A DNA stretch of 64,000 nucleotides from Acinetobacter sp. S54 (GTDB taxonomy: Bacteria > Pseudomonadota > Gammaproteobacteria > Pseudomonadales > Moraxellaceae), in NCBI RefSeq assembly GCF_016624945.1, contig NZ_JACVUI010000001.1, forward strand, positions 553,565 through 617,564. The letters run 5' to 3'. The translations under genes and the position numbers were made by a program. The notes beneath the pieces were generated by a model. That model was not told where the DNA came from and ran no database searches. It was given only the letters and a program-made list of their open reading frames with translations. Position 1 is the stretch's first letter; each line of letters starts with the position of its first letter. Of this stretch, positions 20,192 to 28,863 are shown piece by piece.

Positions 20192-21424
20192 ATGGCTGTT
20201 GGTGACGTAACAATGCCACATATGCATGTGGTAAAAGGTGTGAAAATTGGTTCAACTCAGGCTTATGTACGTTACCCAAATCGACGAGATTTAGTTGTTT
20301 TTGAATTTGCTGAAGGTTCTCAGGTTGCAGGTGTATTTACTCAAAGCGCTTTTGCAGCGGCACCTGTCTTACTGAGTAAAAAACATCTAAATGAACGTTC
20401 TTCAGAACAGCAACCCCGTTATCTTATTATCAATACTGGAAATGCTAATGCTGCAACAGGAAAAGTGGGGCTGGAAAACGCTGAAAAAACCTGTGCCAAA
20501 TTAGCTGAACTGGCTCAAGTGCAAGTTCAACAAGTGTTGCCTTTTTCAACGGGTGTTATTGGTGAACAGCTTCCGATCGAGCGTTTATTGAATGGAATTC
20601 AGCCTGCGTTGGATACTCTGGATGAAGCTAGCTGGACAGATGCTGCCTTGGGAATTATGACCACCGACACAGTGCCTAAAGGTGCTTCTGAACAGTTTGA
20701 ACTGGATGGTATCACTTATACTATGACAGGCATTAGCAAGGGCGCAGGGATGATCCGTCCCAATATGGCAACCATGCTGAGTTTTGTGGCGACTGATGCA
20801 CCCCTTAGTCAGGCCGTCGTTCAAAAGCTATTGCAAACGACTGTGGAACATTCATTCAACCGTATTACCATTGATGGTGATACTTCAACCAATGACTCTT
20901 GTATTTTTGTAGCAACCGCACAGGCGGGTGGTCAGCAAATCCAGTCTAGTGATGATTTACGTTATACAGTGGTACTTGAGGTACTAACTCGTATTATGAA
21001 TCGTTTGGCGCAGCTCATCGTAAGGGATGGTGAGGGTGCGACTAAATTCATTACTGTGACTGTTGAAGGTGGAGCCAATACGCAAGAATGTTGTGACGTA
21101 GCCTATAGCATTTCAGATTCACCTCTAATCAAAACGGCTTTGTTTGCATCCGATCCAAATTGGGGGCGTATTGTGATGGCTATTGGTAAAGCGGGTATTG
21201 AACACTTGGATAGCAATAAAGTTCAGGTGTGGTTGGGCGATGTGCAAATCTGTCTGGATGGTGGTGCGAATCCTGATTACACGGAAGAGATGGGTGCTGC
21301 GGTGATGGTCGAGAAAGAAATTACCATTCTTGTCGATCTGGGGCGTGGTCAGGCTAAAGATACGGTTTATACCTGCGATTTGTCTTATGATTATGTGAAA
21401 ATTAATGCAGATTACCGATCTTAA
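20192..21424 (+). CDS. argJ: Bifunctional glutamate N-acetyltransferase / amino-acid acetyltransferase
   Basis: This enzyme of 410 aa transfers acetyl from N-acetylornithine to glutamate (and may use acetyl-CoA) in the cyclic arginine pathway. The precursor cleaves itself before T194 in NMATMLSF to form alpha and beta chains. [26 protein letters not shown] and the C-terminal [15 protein letters not shown] are family hallmarks. ATG 20192 gives the expected N-terminus. Confidence 0.96.
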   Translation: MAVGDVTMPHMHVVKGVKIGSTQAYVRYPNRRDLVVFEFAEGSQVAGVFTQSAFAAAPVLLSKKHLNERSSEQQPRYLIINTGNANAATGKVGLENAEKTCAKLAELAQVQVQQVLPFSTGVIGEQLPIERLLNGIQPALDTLDEASWTDAALGIMTTDTVPKGASEQFELDGITYTMTGISKGAGMIRPNMATMLSFVATDAPLSQAVVQKLLQTTVEHSFNRITIDGDTSTNDSCIFVATAQAGGQQIQSSDDLRYTVVLEVLTRIMNRLAQLIVRDGEGATKFITVTVEGGANTQECCDVAYSISDSPLIKTALFASDPNWGRIVMAIGKAGIEHLDSNKVQVWLGDVQICLDGGANPDYTEEMGAAVMVEKEITILVDLGRGQAKDTVYTCDLSYDYVKINADYRS

Positions 21425-21448
21425 ATATTCAGTTATAATGTAAACAAC

Positions 21449-21475
21449 AAAAGGCCTCCTTCGTGAGGCTTTTTA
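21449..21475 (+). terminator. Intrinsic terminator after argJ
   Basis: A short GC-rich hairpin (GCCTC 21454-21458 with GAGGC 21465-21469) with flanking A and T runs lies 25 nt after the argJ stop. Confidence 0.7.
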
Positions 21476-21576
21476 ACAGCCTCTTGAGGTAATAAGTTAT
21501 AGCATCATCGCCAATAACTTGTGATGCAACGTTACAAGCATGCCAGCCAGTATGCGTAAAGGATGAGAAGACGTTT

Positions 21577-22641
21577 ATGAGCAGTGCGAATTTAATTGCC
21601 AATGAAGCAAAAAACATTGTGCAGGCGCATTTAGATCGCTTAGGTGAGCCGAAAGACCAACACTTAAGTCCCGATGTAAAGCAGGCAAAATTTGCTGAAA
21701 TCGCAGCAGAACTCAAAGAACGTAATGCCGTACTAGTAGCGCACTATTATTGTGATCCCGATGTACAAGAACTCGCTGAATTAACTGGTGGTTGTGTATC
21801 TGATTCACTAGAAATGGCGCGATTCGGACGAGATCATTCTGCAATTACCTTGGTTGTCGCAGGTGTGAAGTTCATGGGGGAAACCGCCAAAATTTTATCT
21901 CCAGAAAAAACCATTTTGATGCCTACCCTTGAAGCAACTTGTTCGCTGGATTTGGGATGTCCAGTTGATGAGTTCACTGCATTTTGTGATCAGCATCCTG
22001 ATCATACAGTTGTAGTTTATGCGAATACTTCGGCTGCAGTTAAAGCACGTGCAGATTGGGTGGTCACTTCAAGCTGTGCAGTAGAGATTATTGAACATCT
22101 CGATGGTTTGGGTGAAAAAATTATCTGGGCACCGGATCAACACTTAGGTCGCTATATCCAAAAGAAAACTGGCGCAGACATGTTACTTTGGGATGGTGCC
22201 TGCATTGTGCATGAAGAGTTTCGTGCCCGTGGTATTGCCAATATGAAAGCGTTGTATCCAGATGCTGCTGTTTTGGTACATCCTGAATCACCAGAATCAG
22301 TGGTGGAAATTGCAGATGCTGTTGGTAGTACTTCACAACTGATCAAAGCTGCTCAAACATTGCCACATCAGCGTTTAATTGTAGCAACCGATCGTGGTAT
22401 TTTTTATAAGATGCAGCAAGCGGTTCCAGATAAAATTTTGGTTGAAGCCCCAACCGCGGGTGAGGGTGCAACCTGTCGGTCCTGTGCACATTGCCCATGG
22501 ATGGCAATGAATGAGCTAGATGGAATTTTGCATGTATTGCAGCATGCAGATCAGGAAATACATGTGGATCCTGTGCTTGCAGAACGTGCTAAAGTTCCTC
22601 TGGATCGGATGTTGGCTTTCAGTGCTTCATTAAAACGCTAA
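21577..22641 (+). CDS. nadA: Quinolinate synthase
   Basis: This 4Fe-4S enzyme of 354 aa condenses iminoaspartate with dihydroxyacetone phosphate to quinolinate for NAD synthesis. [34 protein letters not shown] and [13 protein letters not shown] carry the substrate and cluster residues, including conserved cysteines. AGGATGAGAAG precedes the ATG. It is the last host gene before the tRNA array. Confidence 0.97.
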   Translation: MSSANLIANEAKNIVQAHLDRLGEPKDQHLSPDVKQAKFAEIAAELKERNAVLVAHYYCDPDVQELAELTGGCVSDSLEMARFGRDHSAITLVVAGVKFMGETAKILSPEKTILMPTLEATCSLDLGCPVDEFTAFCDQHPDHTVVVYANTSAAVKARADWVVTSSCAVEIIEHLDGLGEKIIWAPDQHLGRYIQKKTGADMLLWDGACIVHEEFRARGIANMKALYPDAAVLVHPESPESVVEIADAVGSTSQLIKAAQTLPHQRLIVATDRGIFYKMQQAVPDKILVEAPTAGEGATCRSCAHCPWMAMNELDGILHVLQHADQEIHVDPVLAERAKVPLDRMLAFSASLKR

Positions 22642-22697
22642 AATGCTGCTTAAATATACATTCGATAAGGATTTTTAATTTTTTTTAATTCTAGGTG

Positions 22698-22726
22698 TTG
22701 ACGTAATCACACGTCGCGCCTAGAAT
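22698..22726 (+). promoter_or_regulatory. Promoter of the tRNA array
   Basis: A -35 TTGACG (22698-22703), a 17-nt spacer and a -10 TAGAAT (22721-22726) lie 48 nt upstream of the first tRNA. A GC-rich stretch follows the -10, as expected of a stable-RNA promoter. Confidence 0.85.
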
Positions 22727-22773
22727 GCACACCGTACCGCACGATGTGCGATATAGCAAAAGCTGAGATAGAT

Positions 22774-22850
22774 CGGAGCATAGCACAGCCTGGTAGTGCA
22801 CCTGGTTTGGGACCAGGGGGTCGTAGGTTCGAATCCTACTGCTCCGACCA
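22774..22850 (+). tRNA. tRNA-Pro (anticodon TGG)
   Basis: This cloverleaf of 77 nt includes an encoded CCA. The anticodon loop contains TGG between the CTGG and CCAG arms, and the T-arm is GTTCGAATC. The sequence is identical to the two tRNA-Pro genes in the prophage attachment sites. Confidence 0.97.
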
Positions 22851-22918
22851 CTTAAAATAAGCTGTTTTGTTATTTTAAGATCGGCGAAATATCGCATGAT
22901 AGTTATATCATCGGTTAC

Positions 22919-22995
22919 GCGCCTGTAGCTCAGTTGGATAGAGCATCCGCCTTCTAAGCGGATGGTCACAGGTTCGAATCCTGTCAGGCGCGCCA
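22919..22995 (+). tRNA. tRNA-Arg (anticodon TCT)
   Basis: This 77-nt tRNA has a CCA end. The anticodon arm is ATCCGC-CTTCTAA-GCGGAT and the acceptor stem GCGCCTG pairs with CAGGCGC. Confidence 0.97.
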
Positions 22996-23029
22996 TTTGG
23001 TAGCTTGGTATTGTAGAATCAAATGTTAT

Positions 23030-23106
23030 GGTGGATGTAGCTCAGTTGGTAGAGCCCCGGATTGTGATTCCGGTTGTCGTGGGTTCGAGCCCCATCATTC
23101 ACCCCA
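23030..23106 (+). tRNA. tRNA-His (anticodon GTG)
   Basis: This 77-nt tRNA has the extra 5' G (-1) opposite C73, diagnostic of tRNA-His, the anticodon GTG and an encoded CCA. Its T-arm and 3' end lie inside the 106-bp prophage attachment repeat. Confidence 0.96.
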
Positions 23107-23187
23107 ATTCGGAGCATAGCACAGCCTGGTAGTGCACCTGGTTTGGGACCAGGGGGTCGTAGGTTCGAATCCTACTGCTCCGACCAT
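23082..23187 (+). repeat. Prophage attachment site attL
   Basis: This 106-bp sequence is repeated without mismatch at 61292-61397. It covers the last 25 nt of tRNA-His, the 3-nt spacer, all of tRNA-Pro and one further T. The left flank is the host tRNA-His; the right flank is phage DNA. Confidence 0.95.
23110..23186 (+). tRNA. tRNA-Pro (anticodon TGG), in attL
   Basis: An intact 77-nt tRNA with an encoded CCA, identical to 22774-22850, three nt after tRNA-His. Its upstream part derives from the host array, but its downstream flank is phage DNA, so the native terminator is now at the far end of the prophage. Confidence 0.96.
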
Positions 23188-23941
23188 ATATATATAAATC
23201 AATGGTTTATACATTGTAAAAAATACATAGCTTCTTTTTTTTATATTTTTAATCTTTCTTTTACTCTTTATTTCTTTGAATGCTTTTATGTCTGAAACCT
23301 GTTTTTCATTCCCACAAATTCCCCAGTTTTCGATCGTTAAATAGTCTAAATCATCCAAAAAGCCTCTAAACAGATAGTTTAAAAAATTTGGGTGGGGGTA
23401 AAATTTTGAAGTAATAAAAGTAATATTTATAAATAATATTATATAAAACATAGTCTTATTGTGTATTTTGATAAGTATTTTTTATGAAATATTGAAGTAT
23501 TTTATTGCTGATATAAAGAGCTATTTTTAAACTAAATTAATCATCTTAAAATCAATGGTTTATAGAAAATTACTTCTAAAATTACAAGATATTACATGAA
23601 AATGAAATTTTTAATTACATGAAAAACATATACTTAAGTAATTAATTTCTTTATTACCTCAAAATTCGATGCATACCTAACAATCGGTTCAATATTTGTA
23701 TTTATTTTTTATTTTCGGTTTTGTATATATCCAATTTAGCTCTACAAATAGACTTAAATATGATTAAAACGTATCAATTCCTAATGCCTCAAATTCCCAC
23801 GAAATAGCCTGTGTTCTGTTGTAGTAAGATGTAGTATCAATTTTTGTATTAATGTGGCTTAAATCGCATTCTATAAGCACCTACAGAGCCTATTTCTACA
23901 TTTTCCTCCTTTGCAGTAAAACAGCCCTATATAGAAACCGC

Positions 23942-23980
23942 AGGTGGGGCGGGCAACTGCGCAGCGGGTCGATGGTGAGA
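23942..23980. other. Candidate cos (packaging) site
   Basis: A GC-rich island in an AT-rich desert reads GGTGGGGCGGG then CAACTGCGC. As I recall it, the P2 cohesive-end region starts GGCGAGGCGGGG and continues to GCACTGCGC, so the resemblance is good. The place fits too, because cos of P2 lies outside Q, the portal gene. This is an inference from position and partial similarity. Confidence 0.4.
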
Positions 23981-24030
23981 GTGAAGATTGTATAAAATTT
24001 ATACATATTGTTTGGGCCAAAAATTAGACA

Positions 24031-24060
24031 CAAAAAAGCCAGCAATCGCTGGCCTTTTTA
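24031..24060 (+). terminator. Intrinsic terminator in the left prophage arm
   Basis: GCCAGC (24038-24043) pairs with GCTGGC (24048-24053) around a 4-nt loop and is followed by five T. It would stop read-through from the tRNA operon into the cargo gene. Confidence 0.7.
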
Positions 24061-24181
24061 GATAAATGGCTTTCCGTCACACGGAACATAGGTTGTCATT
24101 GATAAAGAAACCGACTGTCCTATAAATCGATTGAACTAGATGTTTATAAAAGTTATAACTTAAGATATTGATATAAAAAAG

Positions 24182-24209
24182 ATGTCGCATAACGGCCATT
24201 ATGTTAAAT
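24182..24209 (+). other. XerC/XerD dif-like site 1 (C/D orientation)
   Basis: The 28-bp site has an XerC-type arm ATGTCGCATAA (24182-24192), a 6-nt spacer CGGCCA and an XerD-type arm TTATGTTAAAT (24199-24209). The right arm equals that of E. coli dif. It lies 63 bp before the ankyrin gene. Confidence 0.75.
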
Positions 24210-24272
24210 AGAACAAACATTGCAGAACTTTTCGTTATACTAAATGGAAATTTTTGATATTTAGCTCAGCAT

Positions 24273-25214
24273 ATGAATACAGTGATAGCTACAATTTTAA
24301 GAAAAGTAGATAGCCTAAATATTACTTCAGACTTTTTCTTCCTGATGAATAAAACTAATCACCTAAGATACGCGGTTGTTTATGAAACAGATAACAGAGA
24401 ATTTGAAATTATTGGAAATGTTAATAATATCTTTCAATACATACATGATCTTATGGATAGTCCTGATTTAGCTAATGGAATTTATAGCTATTATTCTATG
24501 GATAAAAAAGTAATACATCATACTGATTACAATCCTGAGTTATTTTGGGATGATGCAATGGAATTGATCTTATATCAAACTTATGATGTGGCTCCATCTG
24601 ATGAAGAAAAAAAAATTCGATTACAGAAAAGCCTTCAACAAGAAAAAGTAAAAGAAACCCTAGTATATGCTTGCCATCTTAATTTAGTTGATCAGATAGA
24701 TTTTTTGCTCTCCAAAAAAATAAGTAGAAGTGAATTAAATAAAAAACTTGAAGGTGCAGGAACACCTTTAGGCTTAAGTATTAAAAGGAATAATATTACA
24801 TTAGCAAAGAAACTATTAAAACTTGGTGCAGATCCAAAGAAAAAATCATTAGTCTATACACCACTTGAATTGGCATTTATATATTCAGATGAAATGGTCT
24901 TTTATTTTTTCGATCATTTTAAAGATTATTTTATAAAAACAGTGACACAAAAAGGCTTAGCTATTGCTGGACTTAATCAGAACGCTGAAATTTATAAATT
25001 ACTGATAAATTTAGGTTGTGACCCATTAGGTAAGGATCCAGTGTTCCAAATGCCACATGTTTTCGTAGATTATAATAACTTATACGGATTACAGTTCTTA
25101 GCTGAATATGGAATAGATATGAAACATAAAAATAAATACAAAGAAACGGCATTTGAAAGAGCACAGAAACAAGGGAAAACTGAATTAATAAACTACCTAG
25201 AAGCTTTTAATTAG
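24273..25214 (+). CDS. Ankyrin-repeat protein (prophage cargo)
   Basis: This protein of 313 aa has an N-terminal region of about 120 residues without a recognised fold. Degenerate ankyrin repeats follow (TPLGLSIKRNNITLAKKLLK, LGADPKKKSLVYTPLELAF and, near the end, ETAFERAQKQGKTELINYLE). There is no signal peptide or membrane helix. The gene is more AT-rich than the phage morphogenesis genes and is bracketed by two inverted dif-like sites, so it looks like a Xer-mobilised cargo module within the phage. A -10-like TATACT lies at 24236-24241. Ankyrin cargo proteins can act in toxin, immunity or anti-phage roles; none can be assigned here. Confidence 0.75.
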   Translation: MNTVIATILRKVDSLNITSDFFFLMNKTNHLRYAVVYETDNREFEIIGNVNNIFQYIHDLMDSPDLANGIYSYYSMDKKVIHHTDYNPELFWDDAMELILYQTYDVAPSDEEKKIRLQKSLQQEKVKETLVYACHLNLVDQIDFLLSKKISRSELNKKLEGAGTPLGLSIKRNNITLAKKLLKLGADPKKKSLVYTPLELAFIYSDEMVFYFFDHFKDYFIKTVTQKGLAIAGLNQNAEIYKLLINLGCDPLGKDPVFQMPHVFVDYNNLYGLQFLAEYGIDMKHKNKYKETAFERAQKQGKTELINYLEAFN

Positions 25215-25223
25215 TTTCTCTAA

Positions 25224-25251
25224 AATTAACATAATAAGCCTTATATGAATT
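25224..25251 (-). other. XerC/XerD dif-like site 2 (D/C orientation)
   Basis: Read on the minus strand the site has an XerC-type arm AATTCATATAA, a 6-nt spacer GGCTTA and an XerD-type arm TTATGTTAATT, the XerD arm common in Acinetobacter plasmid pdif sites. It begins 10 bp after the ankyrin stop and is inverted relative to site 1. Confidence 0.75.
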
Positions 25252-25287
25252 TTTTATCTGATATAAATCATAGGCTTAATTTTAATA

Positions 25288-25317
25288 AAAAGCCCAATCT
25301 ATAGTGTTTGGGCTCTT
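25288..25317. terminator. Bidirectional terminator
   Basis: An AGCCCAA/TTGGGCT hairpin with A and T runs on its two sides lies between the convergent ankyrin gene and the RHH gene and can serve both. Confidence 0.75.
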
Positions 25318-25359
25318 TTAATGATCTATCACATTTCACGTATACTTATTGATCATTTT

Positions 25360-25560
25360 TCATAATTTTATGTAGTCTCTCTTAAACTTTTCATCAAGTA
25401 ATGCAATCGCCTGAGTGATTAATTGATTTTGTGGTATTCCATGTTCTTTACTTAATTCATCAATGAGTTCAACTGTAGTGATAGGGAGCTTATAAGTTTT
25501 TGCTTTAATTCCTCGTTTATTATCGCTTTCTGCTTGAATTTGAGTAGTTGATTTAGCCAT
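25360..25560 (-). CDS. Small ribbon-helix-helix-like protein
   Basis: This protein of 66 aa has the RHH pattern: a basic strand (KAKTYKLP) followed by two helices (TTVELIDELSKEHG, QNQLITQAIALLDEKF). It is probably a dimeric DNA-binding regulator. AGGAG lies 6-7 nt before its ATG. It is the distal gene of a leftward unit whose strong promoter (25769-25797) carries a palindrome, so autoregulation is plausible. Confidence 0.7.
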   Translation of the reverse strand: MAKSTTQIQAESDNKRGIKAKTYKLPITTVELIDELSKEHGIPQNQLITQAIALLDEKFKRDYIKL

Positions 25561-25631
25561 CAGAATCTCCTATTATTAATTTAACTCGGTGGAGAGGCTA
25601 GGTAGCTGTAACTACCTAACCTATTGTTACC

Positions 25632-25697
25632 TTAGTAAACTGATTGGTTAATCAGCACTAAGAGAACAAGAACGATGATCTTTGCAAGTGTATTCAT
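25632..25697 (-). CDS. 21-aa hydrophobic peptide
   Basis: A tiny frame encodes MNTLAKIIVLVLLVLINQSV plus a final Tyr, which would form one short membrane helix. It has a strong RBS (GGAGAG, 7-8 nt before ATG) and lies 65 nt downstream of a near-perfect promoter. It sits before the RHH gene. It resembles type I toxins or small membrane peptides in size and composition, but no family is recognised. The leader contains two hairpins (CATCAAG/CTTGATG and GTAACA/TGTTAC). Confidence 0.55.
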   Translation of the reverse strand: MNTLAKIIVLVLLVLINQSVY

Positions 25698-25768
25698 CGT
25701 CTCTCTCCGAGGTGTTTGTAACATTGAACTGTTACGCGTCATCAAGTCTTTATTGTCTTGATGAGTTT

Positions 25769-25797
25769 ATTATAGGTGTACCTATAGTGTAAGTCAA
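25769..25797 (-). promoter_or_regulatory. Strong promoter with internal operator
   Basis: On the minus strand a -35 TTGACT (25792-25797), a 17-nt spacer and a consensus -10 TATAAT (25769-25774) are present. A dyad TATAGGT-N2-ACCTATA (25771-25786) covers the -10 and the spacer, so a repressor bound there would block polymerase. Confidence 0.85.
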
Positions 25798-25830
25798 GGA
25801 TTTATTTATATTTTGTACTCGAAATATAGA

Positions 25831-25860
25831 AAAAAAGCTCACATTGGTGAGCTTTTTTTT
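25831..25860. terminator. Terminator after the portal gene
   Basis: AGCTCAC pairs with GTGAGCT around a short loop, with A and T runs on both sides. It ends the leftward Q transcript just before the strong promoter at 25797. Confidence 0.88.
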
Positions 25861-25868
25861 GCCTAAAA

Positions 25869-26912
25869 TTAAACTGGATCCTGATATTTTTTAAATCGAA
25901 TTAGCTCTATTCCGACCCGTTCATTAATCTGTGAAAGCCTTGCCTGTAATGGCATGATCTCATTTCTATAAAATACATCTGATGCATCTTTAATTGAACC
26001 AAACCCGCCTGTGTTATTTGGAACAATACCCATCAACTGTGGAGGGATGCGAAGTGATGCAAGGACATCATCACGGGTAATAGACTTGATATGCACAAAA
26101 TCATCTTTAGCTGCAATTTCGGAAACAGGAATAATCTGAACGCCATCTTTCTTACCGCCCGGACTATAGAAAAATAGGTTACGAAAATTTCCCGGGCCTT
26201 TACTGTTTTTTAATGCTTCACGTAGATTATCAATATCTTTGGGATCATTGGCTGGATCGTTTACATACATGATGAATCCAGCATGACTCCCATTGTTATA
26301 ATATTTTCGACGAAATAAAGTAGCGGACTCATTGAGCCATGCACTTTGCAGAGTTGCGATATATTCAGGTTTTCCATAAATCTCCTGATCAATATCAGAC
26401 TCTCGAACATGAAACATTCTGCCTTCTGGAAATTCATACTCTGAATATCCAAGATGGTCACTGGTGATCATAAAAAATCGATTGTCTTCCCCAACTCTCA
26501 TATATTTTGCAAGACTCGGTTTAAACTGAATTGTGCGTTTGGTTACTGATCTGATCTCTTCCAGATAAAGATTTCCTGACCAGATAAAATCAAAAACGAT
26601 TTGTTCAAATGCAGATCGGCTTAATAGGGGGTGGGGAATAAACTGGTTCACCAGAAAATTTCGTTTAAAGATGATACCGCTACTCAAGTACGGTGTGGAA
26701 CGAAATGATTTAGATAGTCCTTCAATACTCACCGCTGGTTCATACCAACGGCCATTGAACCAGCATTCCATATATTCTGATAATTCTCCTCCGTTTAATA
26801 CTGGTACTGGATCACCAAAGGTGAAGGCTTCAGTTCGGTTGGTTGGTCGAATAGTTTCTGCCTGTGCTGACAAAGCATTGAAGGCACTTTTTAAAAAATG
26901 AATTGGTTTCAT
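25869..26912 (-). CDS. Q: Phage portal protein (P2 gpQ-like)
   Basis: This portal of 347 aa forms the head vertex ring through which DNA is packaged and to which the tail attaches. Family features include the N-terminal EAFTFGDPVPVLNG, KRNFLVNQFIPHPLLSR, IPPQLMGIVPNNTGGFGSI and MPLQARLSQIN near the C-terminus. It is transcribed leftward with P, overlapping it by 4 nt. A terminator follows. Confidence 0.93.
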   Translation of the reverse strand: MKPIHFLKSAFNALSAQAETIRPTNRTEAFTFGDPVPVLNGGELSEYMECWFNGRWYEPAVSIEGLSKSFRSTPYLSSGIIFKRNFLVNQFIPHPLLSRSAFEQIVFDFIWSGNLYLEEIRSVTKRTIQFKPSLAKYMRVGEDNRFFMITSDHLGYSEYEFPEGRMFHVRESDIDQEIYGKPEYIATLQSAWLNESATLFRRKYYNNGSHAGFIMYVNDPANDPKDIDNLREALKNSKGPGNFRNLFFYSPGGKKDGVQIIPVSEIAAKDDFVHIKSITRDDVLASLRIPPQLMGIVPNNTGGFGSIKDASDVFYRNEIMPLQARLSQINERVGIELIRFKKYQDPV

Positions 26913-28720
26913 TGAGAAAATTCCAAAATAGAAGAGTTAGAGATAGTTGTGCCTTCAAGAGGTTCATTAAATAAGGCATGCATTAATGCCCACGCTAAAT
27001 CGGCATGTCCTACTTCTTCAGATCGGCTGGCGGTAAAAGTCATTTGTCGTTGGCTTGCGGTGAGTGTTTGTCTAATGCTCATTAGCGAATAAGCGATATC
27101 TGTATGGCCAGCATCAAATTCCAGACGTCCGTTCCGAATGACATCTAATGTTTTATAGACAAGTTTGGTTTTTACTTCTGGGCTGTAGCTGAAAGTGGTC
27201 AAATTCGGAAAAAATTGGCGAACTAGCTGGGCAACACCCGTTCCCATTCCAGTCGTGTCAATACCGATATACGTGACGTTATAACGCAGGGTAATTTGTC
27301 GAATGAATTCAGCCTGTTTTGCGAAATCATTTCCTTTGAGCTGATGACGTTCCAAGATCCGGAATTTTCCTCCGGGTTTATCTGGAGGAGCAAGCACAAT
27401 TAGGCCAGAATTATCGCCTGTTAAAGCTGGGTCATAACCGATCCATACGGGTTTATTTGCGAATGGGCGTAGGTGCAAGGGTTTATAATCATGTGCCCAG
27501 ACTTCCCAAGAATCAATCATGCACGACTGCAGCATGTTCAGTGGGAATATAGACAAGGCATCATCTATAAACTCACACATAAATAGATTGTTAAAATCCT
27601 CTACCGAATATTCAAATTTCAGACGCTCGATATTGAATAAATCACAACCGCCAGCCTTTGCATCATGGATATTGACGATTTGACGCCATGCAAAATCCTC
27701 ACATAAACGGCCTTCTTTTAAAGCAGCATGAGATACATCAAGATTAATCCTTTGCTCTTTAGGACGACCTTTATTAAAACGGGTTCCTGTCCAAAAGCCG
27801 TAAGCTTCATGAGAAACTGAAGATGGGGTGGAAAAATATGTTTTACGCCACTTATCATGGGTTGCCATTCCCGATGCGACTTTTTCCAGCTCATTAAAAC
27901 CATAAGTCCAGAAAAACTCATCAAAGTACAAATTACCCGTATAGCCCTGAGCAGTTCTGTAGTTCGTACCGAGGAACATCAAATTGGCCTGATTATTTCC
28001 CAATATGATTGATTCACCATTAAGTTCAACACCCGTATGCTCAAAGGCGAATTTCTTAATATAGTTCTTAAAAATATGGGCTTGAGATTTTGAAGCAGAT
28101 AGGAAAATCTGGTTACGGCCCGTTTTGAGGGCATCGATAAACGCTTCATGGGCAAAATAATAAGTTGCTCCGATCTGACGACTCTTGAGAATAGCTCGGG
28201 TTCGTTGATCACCCGCCCGATACCAATCCCACTGGTACTCATATAAGCTATCCTCAAATGCATTAACGAGAATATCAATTTCATCGTCGGTAAATGTGTT
28301 CGGCTGTTTACGCTTTTTGGCCACCGAATTGCGATTTTGAATATTGGGGTTTAAATCAGACTCTTTGCCTGTATCACGATAACGTTCAATTCTGGCCAGC
28401 CGTTCAAGCTCCCTCATCAGAAGATCGACTTCCTTCATATCTCCGCTAGACTTTTTATTTTTGAAAATCAGAGTAATGAGCCGTGCTTCAATCGCCTGAG
28501 CTACACGGTTTTCAGGTTTAGTTTTTTCCCATTCATCCCGGGTTTTCCATGCCTGAACCGTTCGTTCCTTTTCGTCCAGAACCTCGGCAATATCGGTAAT
28601 TTTCCAGCCACACCAATAGAGAAATTTGGCTTTTAACCTGTTGTCGAGGAACAAATTGACATTCGCCAACTGTGAAAATTCATTCATATCCAATGTCTGT
28701 TGCTTATCTGCTGCAAACAT
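26909..28720 (-). CDS. P: Terminase large (ATPase) subunit (P2 gpP-like)
   Basis: This packaging motor of 603 aa starts with a helix-turn-helix region (WKITDIAEVLDEKERTVQAW) that binds DNA. The ATPase part has LKSRQIGATYYFAHEAF as the adenine/Walker A-like segment and LYFDEFFW as Walker B. A nuclease-like C-terminal half follows (WIGYDPALTGDNSG, YIGIDTTGMGTGV). It forms the leftward P-Q operon, driven from the divergent late promoter region at 28754-28778. Confidence 0.93.
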   Translation of the reverse strand: MFAADKQQTLDMNEFSQLANVNLFLDNRLKAKFLYWCGWKITDIAEVLDEKERTVQAWKTRDEWEKTKPENRVAQAIEARLITLIFKNKKSSGDMKEVDLLMRELERLARIERYRDTGKESDLNPNIQNRNSVAKKRKQPNTFTDDEIDILVNAFEDSLYEYQWDWYRAGDQRTRAILKSRQIGATYYFAHEAFIDALKTGRNQIFLSASKSQAHIFKNYIKKFAFEHTGVELNGESIILGNNQANLMFLGTNYRTAQGYTGNLYFDEFFWTYGFNELEKVASGMATHDKWRKTYFSTPSSVSHEAYGFWTGTRFNKGRPKEQRINLDVSHAALKEGRLCEDFAWRQIVNIHDAKAGGCDLFNIERLKFEYSVEDFNNLFMCEFIDDALSIFPLNMLQSCMIDSWEVWAHDYKPLHLRPFANKPVWIGYDPALTGDNSGLIVLAPPDKPGGKFRILERHQLKGNDFAKQAEFIRQITLRYNVTYIGIDTTGMGTGVAQLVRQFFPNLTTFSYSPEVKTKLVYKTLDVIRNGRLEFDAGHTDIAYSLMSIRQTLTASQRQMTFTASRSEEVGHADLAWALMHALFNEPLEGTTISNSSILEFSQ

Positions 28721-28753
28721 TGGCAGTACATGCTTCTAGATTCAGCTTTACAG

Positions 28754-28778
28754 AGTTGTAAACCGTTCGATTACAACT
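28754..28778. promoter_or_regulatory. Late-promoter activator dyad between P and O
   Basis: AGTTGTAA (28754-28761) and TTACAACT (28771-28778) form a dyad with TGT-N13-ACA spacing. P2 Ogr/Delta sites are TGT-N12-ACA dyads about 55 bp before late starts. This one lies between the divergent P-Q and O operons and can serve both. Confidence 0.7.
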
Positions 28779-28863
28779 GACGCTCGTTGATACGACACGG
28801 CCTGATTGCCCATTCTGCACCTATCGAATTGCCCGAACTCCAATTTTCAAAGGTAAATGCAGC

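Larger units (their letters stand above)
23188..24181. other. AT-rich gene desert with a candidate cos region
   Basis: This 994-bp stretch has no convincing gene; the open frames on the minus strand run into antisense tRNA. Most of it is very AT-rich. The exceptions are a GC-rich island at 23940-23985 and a hairpin terminator at 24031-24060. Confidence 0.55.

Noticed and set aside
22691..22996. Minus-strand frame across tRNA-Pro and tRNA-Arg (text like TGFEPVTIRLEGGCSIQLSY)
   Set aside because: It is antisense to tRNA genes, a well-known source of false proteins.
23095..23451. 118-aa minus-strand frame ending in VGFEPTTPWSQTRC
   Set aside because: Its last third is antisense tRNA-Pro and tRNA-His; the rest is AT-rich without an RBS or family match.
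24182..24209. This could be the chromosomal dif site rather than a cargo site
   Set aside because: It lies inside the tRNA-bounded prophage and has an inverted partner just beyond one gene; a cargo module fits better, although chromosomal dif cannot be fully excluded without the genome.
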